9,002 nt of DNA, from assembly GCA_030612605.1 (NCBI GenBank), contig JAUWNO010000065.1:1-9002 (forward strand). The letters run 5' to 3'. Below the pieces are notes generated by a model that saw only the letters and a list, made by a program, of their open reading frames with translations, ran no database searches and had not been told where the DNA came from. Shown here in pieces: positions 1 to 7,008 of the stretch (position 1 is the first letter of the stretch; each line of letters opens with the position of its first letter). The DNA comes from Armatimonadota bacterium (GTDB lineage: Bacteria; Cloacimonadota; Cloacimonadia; Cloacimonadales; TCS61). Position numbers and translations under genes: made by a program.

Positions 1-3000
1 ACAGTGAGAATTATTTCTCAAAATCATTATTCTTATCAAAATGATATAACCATCAAACCTGCTTCAAAACAATTTCCAATTTCCCAGAAAATTGAAAATT
101 ATGAAGTAAAACCTGATGAAACTGTTTATAATTCTCTTTCCAGGTTCCCGGAAAAAACTGTAAACAATATCAGTACAAATTTTTTGTCAGGACATTCAAT
201 TGGTTCCTTTTCGATTTGTCCTGTAAATTACATTCCTGTAAAAAAGCAAATAAAATTTCTCAAAGATATCCAAATTGAAATAACTTATGAAACATCAGCG
301 ATTTCTACAGAACAGTTCCTAAAAAATTCTTATTATATTCAAAAAAGAATTACAAATATAATTGATAATCCAAATATGTTGAGTTCATATAATTATCCTT
401 CAAATCGAGATGAAGAATATGATATTTTAATAATAACGAATGCAGCACTTCTTCCCTTTTTCCAGGATTACATCGATTTTAAAACATCAACCGGATTTAT
501 TATTGAGGCTCTTACAACCGAAGAAATCTATTCAAATTATTCTGGGATTGATGAGCAGGAAAAGATCAGGAATTGTGTGATCGATTATTATCTGAATTTT
601 AGTATCGGTTTTGTAATTTTAGGTGGAGATTCCGCTCCGAACACTCCCGCCCAGAATGTAATTCCTCATAGAGGTTTATATGCAGTTGATGATAATAATA
701 TCCCTTCTGATATGTATTATGCATGCTTAGATCGTGGTCCTGGCACAGGTACTGGACCGGATTGGAATAATGATGGTGATAACAGGTGGGGTGAAACCGG
801 AGAATATGACCTTTTTGCTGAAGTAGGAATCGGCAGAATATGTGTGGATGATGAAACTGAAATTCAGAATTTCACAAATAAACTTTTTTTGTATCAAAAT
901 AATCCTGTTATCGAAGATATTGAAAAAGCTTTGATGCTCGGTGAAGAGCTGAACAACAATCCCTGGACTTTTGGTGGAGATTATAAAGATGAAATTGCTT
1001 ATGGCAGTTCAAATCATGGTTTTACCACAACAGCTATTTCAGATAATTTTACGATTTCAACTCTTTATGATAGAGATATGACCTGGGATAAATATGATAT
1101 TTATAACCAGTTTAATAATATAGGAATAAATCTCATGAATCATCTGGGTCATTCCAGCCCCACTTATAATATGAAAATGAATAACAGCGATATTACAACA
1201 TCAAATCTTACAAATGACGGCATTACACGTGGATTTGTTATAGGATATTCACAGGGTTGTTACAATGGTTCTTTTGATAACTGGCACTGGAATAATGGTT
1301 ATGGCGTGGATTGTTTTGCAGAAAAAATAACCACCCTGGAAACCGGAGAAGTTGCCTGCGTGGCAAATTCGCGATTTGGCTGGTATATGCCGGGCAATAC
1401 AAACAGCACATCTCAATTTCTGGATAGACAATTTTATGATGCTATTTTTGGTGAAGATATTACAACTATCGGATTTACGAACAGCGATTCCAAAGAAGAT
1501 AATATGTCATATTTTACAAGCAATGATTATATGCGTTATACAGCTTATGAAACTAATCTTTTTGGTGATCCTTCTCTGGATATCTGGACAGAAGTTCCGG
1601 AAGAAATTGTAGCAATTTATCCGCCAAGTGTTCTTATCGGAACAGAGCAAATATCTATTGTAACTGATGCACCTTTTGCACGCATCGCCTTAATGCAAGA
1701 AGGAGAATTGATTGGTAGAGGAGTTGCAGATGAAACCGGCTATATTTTGATGGATTTATTTTCTATTATTATTTCTCCGGAATCGATCGAATTATCGATC
1801 ATAGGACACAATAAAAACCGGTTACAAGATTCCATAACAATCTTTTCAAATCAACCTTATGTGATTTTTGAATCTTATGAAATTGATGACACTGCAGGAA
1901 ATGGCAACGGATTAGCAGATTATGAAGAAGATATCGAACTGAATATTACTTTGAATAATATCGGAGATATGGATGCCTTAAACGTTTCTGCCTTTTTAAC
2001 GAGTGAAGATGAATATATTACCATTACAGATGATTTTGAAGAGTTCGGCACAATTCCGGCAGAGAATACACTTACTATGAATAATGCCTTTGCTTTTACA
2101 ATTGCAGATAACATCCCGGATCAGCATGAAATCTTATTTGACATTGAAATTTCCGGTTCTGCCAGAGAAACCTGGTATTCTACTTTTGTGATAATTGTTA
2201 ATGCTCCGGTTTGGGAAATCGGTCAGATGCAGATCGATGATGCTCAGGGAAATAATGATGGAATCCTGGATCCGGGTGAAAGTGCAAACATCCTCTTCCC
2301 CACAACAAACATCGGACATTCCACGTCACCATTTGCTTATACATATTTAAATTGCGATAATGAACTGATAACGATTTTTAATTATTCTTTTGAAATCGGT
2401 GAAGTTGAACCCGGAATTGAAACATTTGCTGTTTACGTTGTTTCTGCTGATGCGGCAATTCCTCTCGGTACTCCGATAATGCTCAATTATGAAGTCTCTG
2501 CTCAAGCTTATAATATTGAAGAAAACATTTCTACGACTTTAGGTTTAGTGAAAGAAGATTTTGAAACGGGCAACTTTTCATCCTATTCCTGGCAATTTAG
2601 CGGGAATGCAGATTGGGTAATAGACCCAGATGCGTATGAAGGACTCTATTGTGGCAAATCAGGCACTATTGATCATAATCAGACTTCATCGCTTGTTTTA
2701 ACCTTAGATGTTATGTATGATGGAGAAATCAGCTTTTATCGCAAAACTTCTTGTGAAGATGTGGGAAGTGTAACCGGTAATTATTATGATTATTTAGCTT
2801 TCTTTATCGATGGCGTGGAAATGGATAAATGGGCTGGTGAAACTCCCTGGGATTTGGCTTCCTTCGAAGTTACATCCGGCAATCATGTTTTCGAATGGCT
2901 TTATAACAAAGATCAAGGACTTGTAAGTGGTTCGGATTGCGTCTGGGTTGATTACATATTATTTCCTCCTCTTGGAGTACCGATTCCACCTGAACTGGTA

Positions 3001-3606
3001 ATAGACCCTCTTTTCATAACAAAAGAAATGGCAGCTAATGTAGTTGAAACCGAAATTCTTGAACTGACAAATATGGGCGGAGGAATTCTGAATTACACAG
3101 CAGAAATTTCCGAACCTCTTGATTGGATTTATCTAAATTCAGATTCAGGAAGTTTAATCAGTGGAGAAACAGATGAAATTGAAATCACATTTAACACTGC
3201 AAATTTATTAGAAGGAACTTATTATTGCGACATCCTCATAAACGATGATTTAAGAAATGAGACTGTTATTCCAGTTACTTTAGATGTGTTAATGGTTGGA
3301 AATAATAACGATCTGGTTCCAACAATAACCAAGCTTTTCGGGAATTATCCTAATCCGTTCAATCCTGAAACTACAATTCGTTTCTCTATAAAAGAACCAT
3401 CTCATGTTAAACTTGAAATTTTTAATATCAAGGGTCAGAAAGTGAGAACATTGATCGATGATGAATTAGAAGCAAAATATCATACAGTAGTTTGGGATGG
3501 TTGTGATGACTCGAGAAAGCCGGTTGCCAGTGGAGTTTATTTCAGTTTATTCGATTCTGCAGATGGAGAATATACTTCAACCCGAAAAATGATCCTGATG
3601 AAATAA
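1..3606 (+). CDS. Secreted gingipain-like C25 cysteine protease with C-terminal sorting domain, 5'-partial
   Basis: Large exported protease of the gingipain family (peptidase C25). The frame is open to the window edge and begins inside a propeptide-like region (residues 1-135, counting the GTG at 4 as residue 1), so this GTG is probably not the true start and the signal peptide lies upstream. The catalytic domain spans about 138-528. It contains the family block PSDMYYACLD and the likely catalytic pair, His383 in NHLGHSS and Cys419 in QGCYNGSFD. An Ig-like domain (530-615) follows. Next come two related beta-domains that each open with an Asp/Gly/Asn-rich, calcium-loop-like motif (DDTAGNGNG at 628 and DDAQGNNDG at 745). 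A jelly-roll/MAM-like domain starts near 850, a BACON-like domain covers 997-1095, and a FlgD-like/type IX secretion tail (YPNPFNP near 1115) runs to the end. The last two residues before TAA are Met-Lys. Family and catalytic residues are well supported; boundaries of the middle domains are approximate, and the substrate is unknown. Confidence 0.93.
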   Translation, partial: TVRIISQNHYSYQNDITIKPASKQFPISQKIENYEVKPDETVYNSLSRFPEKTVNNISTNFLSGHSIGSFSICPVNYIPVKKQIKFLKDIQIEITYETSAISTEQFLKNSYYIQKRITNIIDNPNMLSSYNYPSNRDEEYDILIITNAALLPFFQDYIDFKTSTGFIIEALTTEEIYSNYSGIDEQEKIRNCVIDYYLNFSIGFVILGGDSAPNTPAQNVIPHRGLYAVDDNNIPSDMYYACLDRGPGTGTGPDWNNDGDNRWGETGEYDLFAEVGIGRICVDDETEIQNFTNKLFLYQNNPVIEDIEKALMLGEELNNNPWTFGGDYKDEIAYGSSNHGFTTTAISDNFTISTLYDRDMTWDKYDIYNQFNNIGINLMNHLGHSSPTYNMKMNNSDITTSNLTNDGITRGFVIGYSQGCYNGSFDNWHWNNGYGVDCFAEKITTLETGEVACVANSRFGWYMPGNTNSTSQFLDRQFYDAIFGEDITTIGFTNSDSKEDNMSYFTSNDYMRYTAYETNLFGDPSLDIWTEVPEEIVAIYPPSVLIGTEQISIVTDAPFARIALMQEGELIGRGVADETGYILMDLFSIIISPESIELSIIGHNKNRLQDSITIFSNQPYVIFESYEIDDTAGNGNGLADYEEDIELNITLNNIGDMDALNVSAFLTSEDEYITITDDFEEFGTIPAENTLTMNNAFAFTIADNIPDQHEILFDIEISGSARETWYSTFVIIVNAPVWEIGQMQIDDAQGNNDGILDPGESANILFPTTNIGHSTSPFAYTYLNCDNELITIFNYSFEIGEVEPGIETFAVYVVSADAAIPLGTPIMLNYEVSAQAYNIEENISTTLGLVKEDFETGNFSSYSWQFSGNADWVIDPDAYEGLYCGKSGTIDHNQTSSLVLTLDVMYDGEISFYRKTSCEDVGSVTGNYYDYLAFFIDGVEMDKWAGETPWDLASFEVTSGNHVFEWLYNKDQGLVSGSDCVWVDYILFPPLGVPIPPELVIDPLFITKEMAANVVETEILELTNMGGGILNYTAEISEPLDWIYLNSDSGSLISGETDEIEITFNTANLLEGTYYCDILINDDLRNETVIPVTLDVLMVGNNNDLVPTITKLFGNYPNPFNPETTIRFSIKEPSHVKLEIFNIKGQKVRTLIDDELEAKYHTVVWDGCDDSRKPVASGVYFSLFDSADGEYTSTRKMILMK

Positions 3607-3618
3607 TTTGCCATAAAT

Positions 3619-3671
3619 AACCTTGAAAAGGTCAACATCTGAGAAATCTTAAAAGAGACCTTTTCAAGGTT
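3619..3671 (+). terminator. Intrinsic terminator of the C25 protease gene
   Basis: A perfect 15-bp inverted repeat (3619-3633 with 3657-3671) encloses a 23-base loop and begins 12 bases after the protease stop codon. On the plus strand the 3' arm runs into TTTTCGTGTTT, a T-rich tract. The stem is A+T-rich in keeping with the genome. It could also damp transcription arriving from the convergent minus-strand gene, but the T tract favours the plus direction. Confidence 0.8.
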
Positions 3672-3683
3672 TTCGTGTTTCAT

Positions 3684-3765
3684 TCATTCCTTTTTGCGTT
3701 CCATCTTTTCCCAGCCTGGGCTATTGAATCAGACCTGACTCGCAGCGAAGCGTGAGTTGGGAATG
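3684..3765. repeat. Structured intergenic element with nested inverted repeats
   Basis: In the gap between the convergent genes, TCATTCC (3684-3690) and its complement GGAATGA (3759-3765) bracket two inner hairpins. The first is CCCAG-C-CTGGG (3710-3720). The second is ACTCGC/GCGTGAGT (3738-3757), which pairs with a two-base bulge around AGCGAA. The segment is richer in G+C than its flanks and has no coding potential that I can see. It resembles a REP-like interspersed intergenic repeat, but only one copy lies in this window, so that reading is tentative. Confidence 0.35.
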
Positions 3766-3860
3766 ATGGCATTTCCTACTCTACATTCATCCGCTCATAA
3801 TTTTTTTCCACTTTCTCAATGGAAATTTCAGACAACTACGGAGATTGTCTACTAATACAA

Positions 3861-4673
3861 CTAAACCTCTTTTTGAATACGGTAAAACTCCACTGTATTG
3901 TCGATTTTCTGTTTAACATTCTTTATTGATACACTTTTGTTGTGAGAGGAGAATGATCTCTTTAGTTGATCGATTGAATAATTTTCGAAAAGACCACCTA
4001 ATGTCCAATTGATTACATGGTGATTCTGTCGTTTGCCATTTCTCATTGGCACAGGATACTGGATAATCCTTTTACTTTCAAGCATTTTAGATATGCCCCA
4101 GGGATCTTCTTCAACCAAATTTCTTTTTTCAATTTCTCGTAGATATAAATTAATGCATTTCTCATCCACAATGCATCCTGACCAATTTTGTTCTTTTTCC
4201 AGCAAAAAGGCATCAACAATTGGTTTTCCTATAACAGCTGAGCGAGTGCTTGCTTTATTAAAGTCATAACTACCCTGAGATCTAGATAATGGACCTACTG
4301 ATATTGCTCCCCGTAAAGGTAAGCCAAGGGACAAAGCTGTTATCATCAATGTAGCTGATGTCTGAAATATTAGGAAGAAGTCTTCAAGAGAACTTCCATT
4401 AGTCCAATAAATAATACTATCGGAAATTGTAATTGAATTTAAAACAGTTTCAATTGGGTTCTTAATAGAAACTTTTGCATCATTTATGCTTGCCAGAATA
4501 GAAAAATCAAATGCTCCAAAAAAAATCTTACTAAGTTCTTCGTGCGAATTATATTGAACTAAATCTTTGAAACCAAGTATATCAAAAAAAGCTATATAAC
4601 AAGACCTGTAATTTGTATAAGGACATTGATATGAACTCATGTGGATAGGGTTCTGTAAATTAATTTTGTTCAT
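3861..4673 (-). CDS. Divergent class III nucleotidyl cyclase-fold protein
   Basis: A 270-residue cytoplasmic protein with no signal peptide or membrane segment. Its layout follows the class III cyclase fold: AFFDILGFKDLV (residues 28-39) replaces the usual FSDIRGFT strand, ISDSIIYW (83-90) replaces GDEIMVLF, LRGAISVG (120-127) replaces IGIGVHSG, and VIGKPIVDAFLLE (147-159) replaces AIGDGVNLAARLE. The two metal-binding aspartates appear kept as Asp31 and Asp85. The Asn and Arg that stabilise the transition state in active cyclases align with Val153 and Leu157, so ordinary cAMP synthesis is doubtful. Proteins with the FFDILGFK signature are common and mostly uncharacterised. The ATG at 4673 has no clear ribosome binding site; Met12 (4640) is an alternative start. 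The decayed coding stretches end just upstream on the same strand, so the genes may once have been coupled. Fold assignment is fairly confident; function is not. Confidence 0.8.
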   Translation of the reverse strand: MNKINLQNPIHMSSYQCPYTNYRSCYIAFFDILGFKDLVQYNSHEELSKIFFGAFDFSILASINDAKVSIKNPIETVLNSITISDSIIYWTNGSSLEDFFLIFQTSATLMITALSLGLPLRGAISVGPLSRSQGSYDFNKASTRSAVIGKPIVDAFLLEKEQNWSGCIVDEKCINLYLREIEKRNLVEEDPWGISKMLESKRIIQYPVPMRNGKRQNHHVINWTLGGLFENYSIDQLKRSFSSHNKSVSIKNVKQKIDNTVEFYRIQKEV

Positions 4674-4703
4674 GTTTTATTCAAATATTTTACATTTATA
4701 GAT

Positions 4704-4784
4704 TTAGTAATTCCTATGATCATTAGATTTTACTATAATTGCTTTCTGATCACAAAGACAACATTTTACTTCTTTTTTGTCCAT
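4704..4784 (-). CDS. 26-residue micro-ORF with a Cys-rich N-terminus; possibly a truncated zinc-ribbon gene
   Basis: This short frame begins with ATG at 4784, has an excellent GGAGG site 7 bases upstream (4792-4796), and overlaps the stop of the preceding frame as TAATG, which is a typical translational coupling junction. It encodes a Lys-rich peptide with KCCLCDQKA (residues 7-15), which looks like the first knuckle of a zinc ribbon. After HRNY it stops at TAA (4704-4706). If that stop is ignored, the frame continues for eight codons (IYKCKIFE), supplies another Cys, and ends 3 bases before the ATG of the cyclase-fold gene. It may be a genuine tiny protein, or a longer zinc-ribbon gene broken by a nonsense change. 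I do not recognise the family. Confidence 0.4.
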   Translation of the reverse strand: MDKKEVKCCLCDQKAIIVKSNDHRNY

Positions 4785-4918
4785 TACTCTACCTCCAGCA
4801 TTCCCAATTCATCAACACTAATCCGTTCATAATCTGCTTTACTCAAACCCAAAGATGTCAGAACTTTATCTACTATCGGGTCTACTATTTTTATTCCTCG
4901 TAAGTTAGCTCGTATAAT
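4784..4918 (-). pseudogene. C-terminal remnant of an unidentified protein
   Basis: The minus strand is open for 44 codons between TAA at 4919-4921 and TAA at 4784-4786. The translation looks like a real protein C-terminus: it includes GIKIVDPIVDKVL, then SLGLSKADYERISVDEL, and ends in the acidic LGMLEVE. There is no credible start: the only ATG is seven codons before the end, and I see no ribosome binding site ahead of the open stretch. Its frame differs from that of the PEGA/FGE gene that ends 22 bases upstream, so it is not a read-through tail of that gene. The stop overlaps the next ATG as TAATG and the final codons carry that gene's GGAGG, which suggests an intact coupled gene pair in the past. 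I read it as the tail of a gene whose 5' part has been lost. Family unknown. Confidence 0.45.
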
Positions 4919-4940
4919 TTATAAACCATTAATTTCTTTG

Positions 4941-6899
4941 CTATTCCACCACTGATATCGCAAGGCGAAACCCGAGGCTACTGTGACTGCCACTCGGGGC
5001 ACCCCTATGGCGACTATACTCGTGGCAGGCGCTGACGCTGCCATACCAGCCACCACCCCGCAAAACACGATAGCTACCACTATCGCAACCCTTTGGATTA
5101 TGGCTGGGGCTTTTACTGTAATAGCTTTCATCATACCAGTCATTACACCATTCCCACACATTACCGCTCATATCATAGATGCCAAGTTCGTTTGCTTGCT
5201 TTGTTCCTACTGGATGCGTCTTGCCACCGGAATTGCTTTTATACCAAGCTATGTCTTTTATATTGTATGAACCAGAATATTTGTATTTGGCGGATTGCGA
5301 TTCGCCCTTACTAGCATATTCCCATTCCGCTTCCGTAGGTAAGCGGTAGCCTTTAGTAGAGAAATTACATTTAATTTTTTTACCACTTCCTGTGTAACAG
5401 CGGGTCAATCCCTCTTTGTCGCTTTTTTTATTACAGAATTCCACAGCATCATACCAGCTTACTCTCTCAATAGGTAAATTATCGCTTTTCCAATTAGAAG
5501 GATTACTTCCCATAATTTCTTTCCACTCTTTCTGGGTTACTTCATATTTTCCTATATAAAAATCATTTACAGTTACAGAGTGCACTGCTTTTTCATCGCT
5601 GTTACCATCATTGCTACCCATCTGGAATGTACCGCCCTGCACAAAGATCATGGCGATACCTTCTTCAAGTGTAATTTGTTTGGAAACTGTTTCATCTGCA
5701 GTTAAACTGAAAGTTTCTTTATGGGTTTTATGATCATCTGATTTCACTGTCAACTCGTAATTTCCGATCGGAACATCTGTAAAGGTCTTTCTGCTGATTG
5801 CCGTGTAATGTTCTCCGCCGTCACCATTTAGTTCAATATTTGCATTCGTTGGAATTGTCATTATTTGTATCGTACCTGTTTGCACTTCCGGGAATATTTC
5901 TATGGTTTCGGTGGCTTTATGTTTGAGGGTAACAACTCGAGTTATTGTTTCCGCTTTCGGCATTTCTACTATTATCTGTAAAACTTGTGGAGATATTTTG
6001 TAATCGGTTACACCTCCTTTAAAGCTTTCTCCGTTAAATTTCACTGTTGCATTAGGATAGGTTTTTACTGTCAGTGTTGCTCTGATATCAACAAGATTAT
6101 AATGCTTTTTTGTTTCCGGTTCTGTAATGGTTATTTGTTCATTTTTAGCTTCATAGTTTTCTTTTTCTATTTTTATTGGAAATGTTCCATCATCGAAAAA
6201 ACTTCGGACTGGAGTTATTCCAAATTTCAATCCATCAATATAAACCGTTGCTCCTTCCGGTTTTGTAGTTATCGTAACTGCGGCAGGCATGGCTGGAACA
6301 AGTGTGAAATTGAAAGAGTTATTTGTCATTGAGATTTCTTCCTGTTTTTCCTGGCTGGCAAAGCCATCTTTCTCAATGCGGATTGTGCGCATACTTGAGC
6401 CAATATTTATAGTAAGCATTTTATTCTTGGTCTTACCCACAGAATTACCATCTACAAAGATTTCAGCACCGGACTGATTGCATGTAAATACTACGGGAAC
6501 TTGCACCACTTCCTTATCAAAAGCAAACACCATTTCATAAACTCTCTGAGCATTAACTTCAATCCCAAAATCTGCCAATAATCGTACTTCCAAAGCTTCG
6601 TAATCAGAATGAGTTATTTCTATAACCCGTTGGTTATCATTCAGGTAAAATGTGTACTGATGTTTTCCTTCATCGTATGTTGCTGCATGTTTAGTTGGTC
6701 GGCTCACATTACGAAAACCTAATCCTTTAAGTTCTGTTTTTACAATTAGAGCAGGAGCCCATTTACCATCAGCATCTCGTACTTTCAAGCTCGTGTGAGT
6801 TTCTGGCAAAATTATGATGGATTCGACTCGAAGTGTACCGAGAGCGTTTAGAAAGTTAAAAAACAAAAAGCAAAAAGCAAAAATACTAATTTTCTTCAT
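4941..6899 (-). CDS. Secreted PEGA-repeat protein with C-terminal FGE-sulfatase (C-type lectin-like) domain; putative DGR target
   Basis: A 652-residue exported protein. I chose the ATG at 6899 because GGAGAAGG lies just upstream and the protein then begins with a Lys-Lys, hydrophobic signal peptide (about 1-21, ending NALG); a TTG at 6938 would add 13 charged residues. There is no lipobox at the cleavage site. An N-terminal beta-rich domain (22-130) precedes four PEGA-like repeats (about 133-200, 206-272, 273-338, 341-412), the clearest being PEGATVYIDG. The FGE-sulfatase/SUMF1-type domain fills 415-650, with FVQGGTFQMGS, GYRLPTEAEWEYA, SGNVWEWCNDWY and a final LGFRLA. Of the two catalytic cysteines of true formylglycine-generating enzymes, only one candidate (Cys625) is present, so a binding role is likelier than catalysis. 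Residues 604-647 are encoded by an adenine-poor, GC-rich block resembling a DGR variable repeat, as in Treponema TvpA. By analogy the PEGA array may act as a stalk presenting a variable lectin-like head. Confidence 0.88.
   Translation of the reverse strand: MKKISIFAFCFLFFNFLNALGTLRVESIIILPETHTSLKVRDADGKWAPALIVKTELKGLGFRNVSRPTKHAATYDEGKHQYTFYLNDNQRVIEITHSDYEALEVRLLADFGIEVNAQRVYEMVFAFDKEVVQVPVVFTCNQSGAEIFVDGNSVGKTKNKMLTINIGSSMRTIRIEKDGFASQEKQEEISMTNNSFNFTLVPAMPAAVTITTKPEGATVYIDGLKFGITPVRSFFDDGTFPIKIEKENYEAKNEQITITEPETKKHYNLVDIRATLTVKTYPNATVKFNGESFKGGVTDYKISPQVLQIIVEMPKAETITRVVTLKHKATETIEIFPEVQTGTIQIMTIPTNANIELNGDGGEHYTAISRKTFTDVPIGNYELTVKSDDHKTHKETFSLTADETVSKQITLEEGIAMIFVQGGTFQMGSNDGNSDEKAVHSVTVNDFYIGKYEVTQKEWKEIMGSNPSNWKSDNLPIERVSWYDAVEFCNKKSDKEGLTRCYTGSGKKIKCNFSTKGYRLPTEAEWEYASKGESQSAKYKYSGSYNIKDIAWYKSNSGGKTHPVGTKQANELGIYDMSGNVWEWCNDWYDESYYSKSPSHNPKGCDSGSYRVLRGGGWYGSVSACHEYSRHRGAPSGSHSSLGFRLAISVVE
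4959..5090 (-). repeat. Putative diversity-generating retroelement variable repeat (VR)
   Basis: This 132-base stretch encodes residues 604-647 of the PEGA/FGE protein. My hand count gives 81 G+C (61%) and only 18 A (14%) on the coding strand, unlike the A+T-rich rest of the gene. In the central 23 codons (4977-5045, between GGGW and LGFRLA), 20 end in C or T and none is Asn. That is the residue pattern expected when template AAY codons are mutated at their adenines. The 3' end (4959-4976, encoding LGFRLA) is GC-rich and would serve as the initiation-of-mutagenic-homology segment. No matching template repeat is visible in this window, so the assignment rests on composition, codon pattern, position and fold. 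Confidence 0.6.
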
Positions 6900-6900
6900 T

Positions 6901-6908
6901 CCTTCTCC
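6901..6908 (-). promoter_or_regulatory. Ribosome binding site that sets the start of the PEGA/FGE gene
   Basis: GGAGAAGG on the minus strand, with the GGAG core 5 bases from the ATG at 6899. It decides in favour of this ATG over the upstream TTG at 6938, and it places the signal peptide at the protein N-terminus. Confidence 0.7.
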
Positions 6909-7008
6909 AGATATAGGATTTTCTTTGATATGAAACAAATTTTCCTGTTAAATTTGTAAAGAAATTTATTGATTTTTATTCTTTTGTGATCTCTGAGAAT
7001 TGCTTGAA

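Noticed and set aside
4..6. GTG as the true start of the C25 protease
   Set aside because: The codon before it is also in frame and open. The sequence begins inside a propeptide region with no signal peptide, so the gene most likely continues upstream of the window.
1249..2319. Short open frames overlapping the protease gene on both strands
   Set aside because: They are shadows of a long, well-supported coding frame, with no ribosome binding sites and no recognisable protein content.
3830..3850. AGACAA/TTGTCT hairpin after the cyclase-fold gene as its terminator
   Set aside because: The stem is only 6 bp and A+T-rich, and no T-run follows it on the minus strand, so the support is too weak.
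3861..4673. A Pycsar-type phage defence system
   Set aside because: The protein is a divergent cyclase-fold member, but no membrane or NADase-type effector gene lies next to it, and the usual catalytic Asn/Arg are not seen.
4734..4739. TATAAT hexamer on the plus strand as a promoter
   Set aside because: It has no convincing -35 partner and no plus-strand gene follows it. It lies inside the micro-ORF, where A+T-rich hexamers are expected by chance.
4983..5314. Two overlapping plus-strand open frames opposite the end of the PEGA/FGE gene (4983-5270 and 5093-5314)
   Set aside because: They are antisense to a strong coding region. The first largely faces codons ending in C/T, which cannot produce stops in the facing antisense frame, so openness there is a by-product of the variable-repeat composition.
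6900..6938. Longer start (TTG at 6938) for the PEGA/FGE protein
   Set aside because: It would put 13 polar or charged residues ahead of a clear signal peptide. The ATG at 6899 has a better ribosome binding site directly upstream.
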